Assembly: GCA_900768705.1 (NCBI GenBank) | Contig: CAAGEB010000015.1 | Coordinates: 1 to 25,105 of the forward strand | Reading direction: 5' to 3' | Length of the DNA: 25,105 bases | Source of the DNA: Oscillospiraceae bacterium | Lineage (GTDB): Bacteria; Bacillota; Clostridia; Oscillospirales; Ruminococcaceae | Part shown: positions 21,391 to 25,105 of the stretch, piece by piece | How the letters are laid out: each line of letters starts with the position of its first letter | Position numbering within the stretch: the stretch's first letter is position 1 | The notes under the pieces: generated by a model | What the model was told of the DNA's origin: nothing | Database searches by the model: none | The model's input: only the letters and a program-made list of their open reading frames with translations | Program-made: the position numbers and the translations under genes

Positions 21391-23157
21391 TTGTTGAGGC
21401 TGGCAAGATATTTGAAGGATTTTAAGCTCCATGTAACGCTGGGTCCTGCCTGCAAACTTACCGAAGCAATTTTTGAGCTGATTGTGCCTTTGGTTATGGC
21501 GCAGATAATTGATGTGGGAATTGCAAACGGAGACAATGAGTATATTCTGCAGCATGGACTGATATTGATTTTACTGGCAGTGCTGGGACTTTCATTTGCT
21601 TTGGTGTGCCAGTATATGGCGTCGGTGGCGTCTCAGGGAGTGGGAACCCGCATACGGGATGATTTATATGCTCATATAAATACGCTTTCCTACAAGGAAC
21701 TGGACAAGCTTGGCTCTGCGGCACTTGTTACCCGTATTTCCAATGATGTAAATCAGGTGCAGTCCGCCGTTGCAATGCTGATAAGGCTGGTTGTCCGTGC
21801 ACCTTTTCTGGTTATCGGAGCCACAGTAATGTCCTTTACCATAAGCCCGAGGCTTTCTCTTATTTTTATCGGAGCTATGGCGGCTATCGTGTTGGTAATG
21901 TATCCGATTATGAGAGCGGGCGTTAAGCTTTTCAAAAAGCAGCAGAAATCGCTGGACGGAATTTCCAGAATAACCCGTGAAAATCTTACAGGAGTACGGG
22001 TGGTAAGAGCTTTTTCCCGACAGGACTATGAAAAAAACCGTTTTGAGGATACCGCAGAGGAATATCGGAAATTTGCAGTCAAGGCGGGACGGATAAACGC
22101 TTTGCTCAATCCCGCAATTTTTATTGCGGTGAATGTGGCATACCTGCTGATAGTATGGCGGGGCGGCGTTGCTGTGGATACCGGAATTGACGGACTTACA
22201 CAAGGAAAGGTAATCGCTCTTGTAAACTATATGACACAGATTTCATTGGCTCTGGTGGTTGTTGCAAATCTGGTTACGCTGTTTACAAAGGCTGCCGCCT
22301 CTGCCGCCAGAATAAATGAGATTTTCGACACCAAGCCCGGAATTATCGGAGCGGAAAAATCTCCCGTGAAGGACGAAAACGCTCCCGCAGTTGAATTTGA
22401 CAATGTGGATTTTTCCTATTCTTCGGGCGAAAATTCTCTGGAGCATATTTCCTTTGCATTGAATAAGGGAGAAACCCTCGGGATAATAGGAGGTACGGGT
22501 TCGGGTAAAACAACCCTTATAAACCTGCTTTGCCGTTTCTATGATACCACAGGCGGAAATATAAAATTGTTCGGTGCGGATGTCCGAGATTACCCTACGG
22601 CTGAACTGAGGAAAATGATTTCCGTTGTACCCCAGAAAGCGGAGCTGCTTTCCGGGTCGCTGCGGGAAAATATGACTATGGGAAGAAAGGACATTTCCGA
22701 CGATCGGATTTATAAAGCGTTGGAGGTGGCACAGGCGAGAGAATTTACCGATAACCTCGAGGGCGGTTTTGACGCAAAAATTCTCCAGGGCGGAAAAAAC
22801 TTCTCGGGCGGTCAGAAGCAGCGGCTTACCATTGCCCGTGCTGTTGCGCAGAACCCCGAAATACTCATTCTCGATGACAGCTCCAGCGCACTTGATTACT
22901 CCACCGATGCAAAGCTAAGGGCTGCACTGGCAGAGCTTTCAATCACCCGTATAATTGTCTCCCAGCGTGCTAATTCGATCCGACACGCAGATAAAATAAT
23001 AGTGCTGGACGACGGCAGGGCTGTGGGTATAGGTACTCATGCAGAGCTTCTGAAGAACTGCAGCGTTTATCGTGAGATTTGTCTTACACAGTACACCGAG
23101 CAGGAGCTTGCTGGGCAGGAATCGGAAGAACGGAAGGAGAGTGAAGGCAATGCATAA
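21391..23157 (+). CDS. ABC exporter half-transporter with degenerate catalytic site
   Basis: The 588-residue protein has an N-terminal six-helix exporter-type membrane domain (about 15-310) and a nucleotide-binding domain: Walker A GGTGSGKTT (about 367-375), signature FSGGQ (471-475), Walker B ILILDD (491-496). The residue that should be the catalytic glutamate is aspartate (D496), and the switch histidine is glutamine (Q525 in VSQRANSI). These two changes mark the degenerate member of heterodimeric exporters such as BmrC, TM287 or LmrC. Its partner is encoded directly downstream with an 8-base overlap. Start TTG 21391 is behind AAAGGGGTGG at 7 bases. Substrate could be drugs, lipids or peptides; nothing in the sequence decides this. 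Confidence 0.93.
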   Translation: MLRLARYLKDFKLHVTLGPACKLTEAIFELIVPLVMAQIIDVGIANGDNEYILQHGLILILLAVLGLSFALVCQYMASVASQGVGTRIRDDLYAHINTLSYKELDKLGSAALVTRISNDVNQVQSAVAMLIRLVVRAPFLVIGATVMSFTISPRLSLIFIGAMAAIVLVMYPIMRAGVKLFKKQQKSLDGISRITRENLTGVRVVRAFSRQDYEKNRFEDTAEEYRKFAVKAGRINALLNPAIFIAVNVAYLLIVWRGGVAVDTGIDGLTQGKVIALVNYMTQISLALVVVANLVTLFTKAAASAARINEIFDTKPGIIGAEKSPVKDENAPAVEFDNVDFSYSSGENSLEHISFALNKGETLGIIGGTGSGKTTLINLLCRFYDTTGGNIKLFGADVRDYPTAELRKMISVVPQKAELLSGSLRENMTMGRKDISDDRIYKALEVAQAREFTDNLEGGFDAKILQGGKNFSGGQKQRLTIARAVAQNPEILILDDSSSALDYSTDAKLRAALAELSITRIIVSQRANSIRHADKIIVLDDGRAVGIGTHAELLKNCSVYREICLTQYTEQELAGQESEERKESEGNA

Positions 23158-24886
23158 AAGCAAAAGAGGAGCATTGCTTCGTCTGCTCCGTTATTTGAAG
23201 CATCAGATCTGGCTGGTGATATTGTGCATAGTCTGTGCGGCGGGAAGTGTTCTGCTGTCGCTTTACACTACGGTTCTTATAGGCAGAGCAGTGGACTGCA
23301 TTGTTGACAGCGGCGTAAATTTTGAGAAAATGTATCCTATTCTGATACAGATTGCGGTAATTATTCCGGCGGTTGCACTTATGCAGTGGATGATGTATTT
23401 CGCCACAAATAAAATCACTCATACTACGGTAAAAAATCTGCGCTGTGATATTTTTTCACATTTGCAGAAACTGCCCCTTTCGTATATTGACAGAAATTCC
23501 CATGGTGATATTATAAGCCGTGTTGTAAATGATGTGGACGCTGTAAGCGATGGACTGCTTCAGGGGTTTCAGCAGCTTTTTACGGGAATTGTCACAATTA
23601 TCGGCACACTGGTATTTATGTTTTCGCTGAACTGGCAGATAACGCTGGTGGTGGTTTGTATTACACCGCTGTCATTTGCCGTGGCTGCGGTAATTTCAAA
23701 GCTGTGTTTCAATAAATTCAGAGAGCAGTCCGCGATCAAAGGCGAGCTTACAGGCTATATTGACGAGCATCTGGGTTCACAGCGGTTGGTAAAGGCTTTC
23801 GGATTTGAGAAACAGGCAAAGGAACAGTTCTCAGAGATAAACGAACGGCTGAATGTCTGCGGCAGAAAGGCGCAGTTCTATTCCGCTCTTACCAACCCCT
23901 GCACACGGTTTGTAAATTCTCTTGTTTATGCGGGAGTGGGTGTTTTCGGAGCGTTAAGCGCAGTAAAGGCGATAAGCGGAGGGTTTACGGTGGGAGACCT
24001 GTCCTGCTTTTTGCAGTATGCAAATCAGTACACCAAGCCCTTCAACGAAATTTCGGGAGTAATCACCGAGCTTCAGAATGCACTGGCTTCCGCCGCAAGA
24101 ATTTTTGAACTGATTGACGAGCCGACGGAGAGCAGTGACAGTGACAGCACGGAATTGGGAGCGGTTTCGGGAAATGTAGAGCTGGATAATGTGAGCTTTT
24201 CCTATGTTCCCGAAAAGCCGCTTATCGAAAATCTTAGGCTGAATGTGAAATCGGGTCAGCATATCGCAATTGTCGGACCCACCGGCTGCGGTAAAACCAC
24301 TCTTATCAATCTGCTGATGAGATTTTACGATGTAAAAGGCGGTGAAATCCGTGTGGACGGTAAGCCGATAAAGACTGTCACCAGAAACAGCCTTCGCAGA
24401 AATTTTGGTATAGTGCTGCAGGAAACATGGGTATTCAAGGGAACTGTCAGAGAGAATATTGCCTACGGCAAACCCGATGCTTCTCTTGATGAAATAATCG
24501 AAGCTGCAAAGGCGGCACACGCCCACAGCTTCATAATGCGGCTTGCGGAGGGTTATGATACGGTTATTACCAACGACGCCGAGCTGTCGCAGGGTCAGAA
24601 GCAGCTGCTGTCCATTGCACGGGTAATGCTTGCTTTGCCGCCGATGCTTATTCTTGATGAAGCCACAAGCTCCATTGATACACGAACAGAAATGAAGATC
24701 CAGAGTGCTTTTGATACCATGATGAAGGGCAGAACCAGCTTTGTGGTGGCGCACAGACTTTCCACGATACGGGAAGCGGACTGTATTCTTGTTATGAAGC
24801 AGGGACATATTGTGGAGCAGGGAAATCACGATGAGCTTATGGAAAAGGGCGGATTTTATGCGGAGCTGATAAACAGCCGCAATTAG
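23150..24886 (+). CDS. ABC exporter half-transporter with canonical catalytic site
   Basis: The 578-residue partner subunit has a six-helix membrane domain and an ATPase domain: Walker A GPTGCGKTT (about 376-384), signature LSQGQ (479-483), Walker B LILDE with the catalytic glutamate at about 504, and the switch histidine at about 535 (VVAHRLSTI). With the upstream subunit it forms one complete ATP site (its Walker A/B and the partner's FSGGQ) and one degenerate site. The frame is open to 23072, but ATG 23150 is preferred: it follows GAAGG, overlaps the upstream gene by only 8 bases as expected for coupled subunits, and gives the usual KRGALLRLLRYLK start. The last half of a hairpin element lies downstream; no simple terminator is visible. 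Confidence 0.93.
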   Translation: MHKSKRGALLRLLRYLKHQIWLVILCIVCAAGSVLLSLYTTVLIGRAVDCIVDSGVNFEKMYPILIQIAVIIPAVALMQWMMYFATNKITHTTVKNLRCDIFSHLQKLPLSYIDRNSHGDIISRVVNDVDAVSDGLLQGFQQLFTGIVTIIGTLVFMFSLNWQITLVVVCITPLSFAVAAVISKLCFNKFREQSAIKGELTGYIDEHLGSQRLVKAFGFEKQAKEQFSEINERLNVCGRKAQFYSALTNPCTRFVNSLVYAGVGVFGALSAVKAISGGFTVGDLSCFLQYANQYTKPFNEISGVITELQNALASAARIFELIDEPTESSDSDSTELGAVSGNVELDNVSFSYVPEKPLIENLRLNVKSGQHIAIVGPTGCGKTTLINLLMRFYDVKGGEIRVDGKPIKTVTRNSLRRNFGIVLQETWVFKGTVRENIAYGKPDASLDEIIEAAKAAHAHSFIMRLAEGYDTVITNDAELSQGQKQLLSIARVMLALPPMLILDEATSSIDTRTEMKIQSAFDTMMKGRTSFVVAHRLSTIREADCILVMKQGHIVEQGNHDELMEKGGFYAELINSRN

Positions 24887-24907
24887 CCTGCCGATAAACT
24901 CTCATCT

Positions 24908-25105
24908 GCGGTCGGGCAGCGTGACGCTGACAATTCCCAACGATACTCTGCAATGTGGATTAGTTTGTGCCTGTAAGGTAATAAGATTGTGCTTTTCCAA
25001 GCCCCTATCCCCCTACCCCCTTCCCCCGAGGGGGAAGGGGGAGATAAAAGGGTACTCCGTACCCTTGACCCGTTCGGGGGCTTCGCCCCCGAACCCCCTT
25101 GAAAA
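24908..25105. repeat. Intergenic modular hairpin element, copy 2 (partial, runs off the window)
   Basis: GCGGTCG (24908) and a small CAGCG-TGA-CGCTG hairpin precede a 52-bp anchor (24934-24985) that matches 5613-5664 at all but three positions. Then come a CCCCCTTCCCCC hairpin (25016-25041, loop GA), an AAGGGTAC hairpin (25048-25066, loop TCC) and a GTTCGGGGGC hairpin (25072-25094). From 24934 to 25066 it is collinear, at nearly equal length, with the reverse complement of 5814-5946 in copy 1. It begins 22 bases after the ABC exporter stop. Confidence 0.75.

Noticed and set aside
23954..24829. 291-residue frame on the - strand
   Set aside because: Antisense shadow of the second ABC subunit, with no start signals or domain.

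Overview
The window looks like a chromosomal segment of a Gram-positive anaerobe in the Clostridia, most likely a Ruminococcus-type member of the Oscillospiraceae. The basis is a type I dockerin at the left edge (a cellulosome-type module), a DUF6062 protein, several TTG/GTG starts behind strong AGGAGG-type ribosome binding sites, a bacterial type A-like RNase P RNA, and a lipobox lipoprotein. Twelve sigma-A type promoters can be read by eye, all with a 17-bp spacer and several with an extended -10 (TGN). This assignment is inference from family content, not from a marker-gene search.

Layout. 1-267: 3' end of a secreted dockerin protein. 347-2020 (-): acyl-CoA synthetase with an apparent leader of about 315 nt. 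2466-2830: RNase P RNA. 3054-4229: metK. 4403-5567: two-gene unit of an XRE/zinc-ribbon regulator and a YgjP-like metallopeptidase. 5575-5967: intergenic element built of perfect hairpins between imperfect inverted anchors; part of a second copy closes the window at 24908-25105. 6138-10710 (-): a very large zinc-ribbon membrane protein with a 14-residue repeat, a small zinc-ribbon membrane protein, and an OGG1-type 8-oxoguanine glycosylase. 10847-15146 (+): DUF6062, tsaD, a three-TM protein, a shikimate-kinase-like P-loop protein and a CPBP membrane protease. 15217-18405 (+): a lipoprotein, a zinc-ribbon/TM2 protein with a strong leader stem-loop, a secreted transglutaminase-like protein, and a 41-residue membrane peptide. 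18459-21203 (-): esterase, SDR and thioesterase operon. 21391-24886 (+): heterodimeric ABC exporter.

How the genes relate. Most of the content is housekeeping: SAM synthesis, tRNA processing and modification (RNase P, TsaD), DNA repair and export. The more unusual parts are the hairpin-array element, three membrane proteins with zinc ribbons within about 10 kb, an acidic tandem-repeat and serine-stalk protein of unknown role, two structured leaders, and overlapping divergent promoters that also show where the glycosylase gene really starts. I saw no CRISPR array, tRNA, transposase, phage gene or toxin-antitoxin pair.
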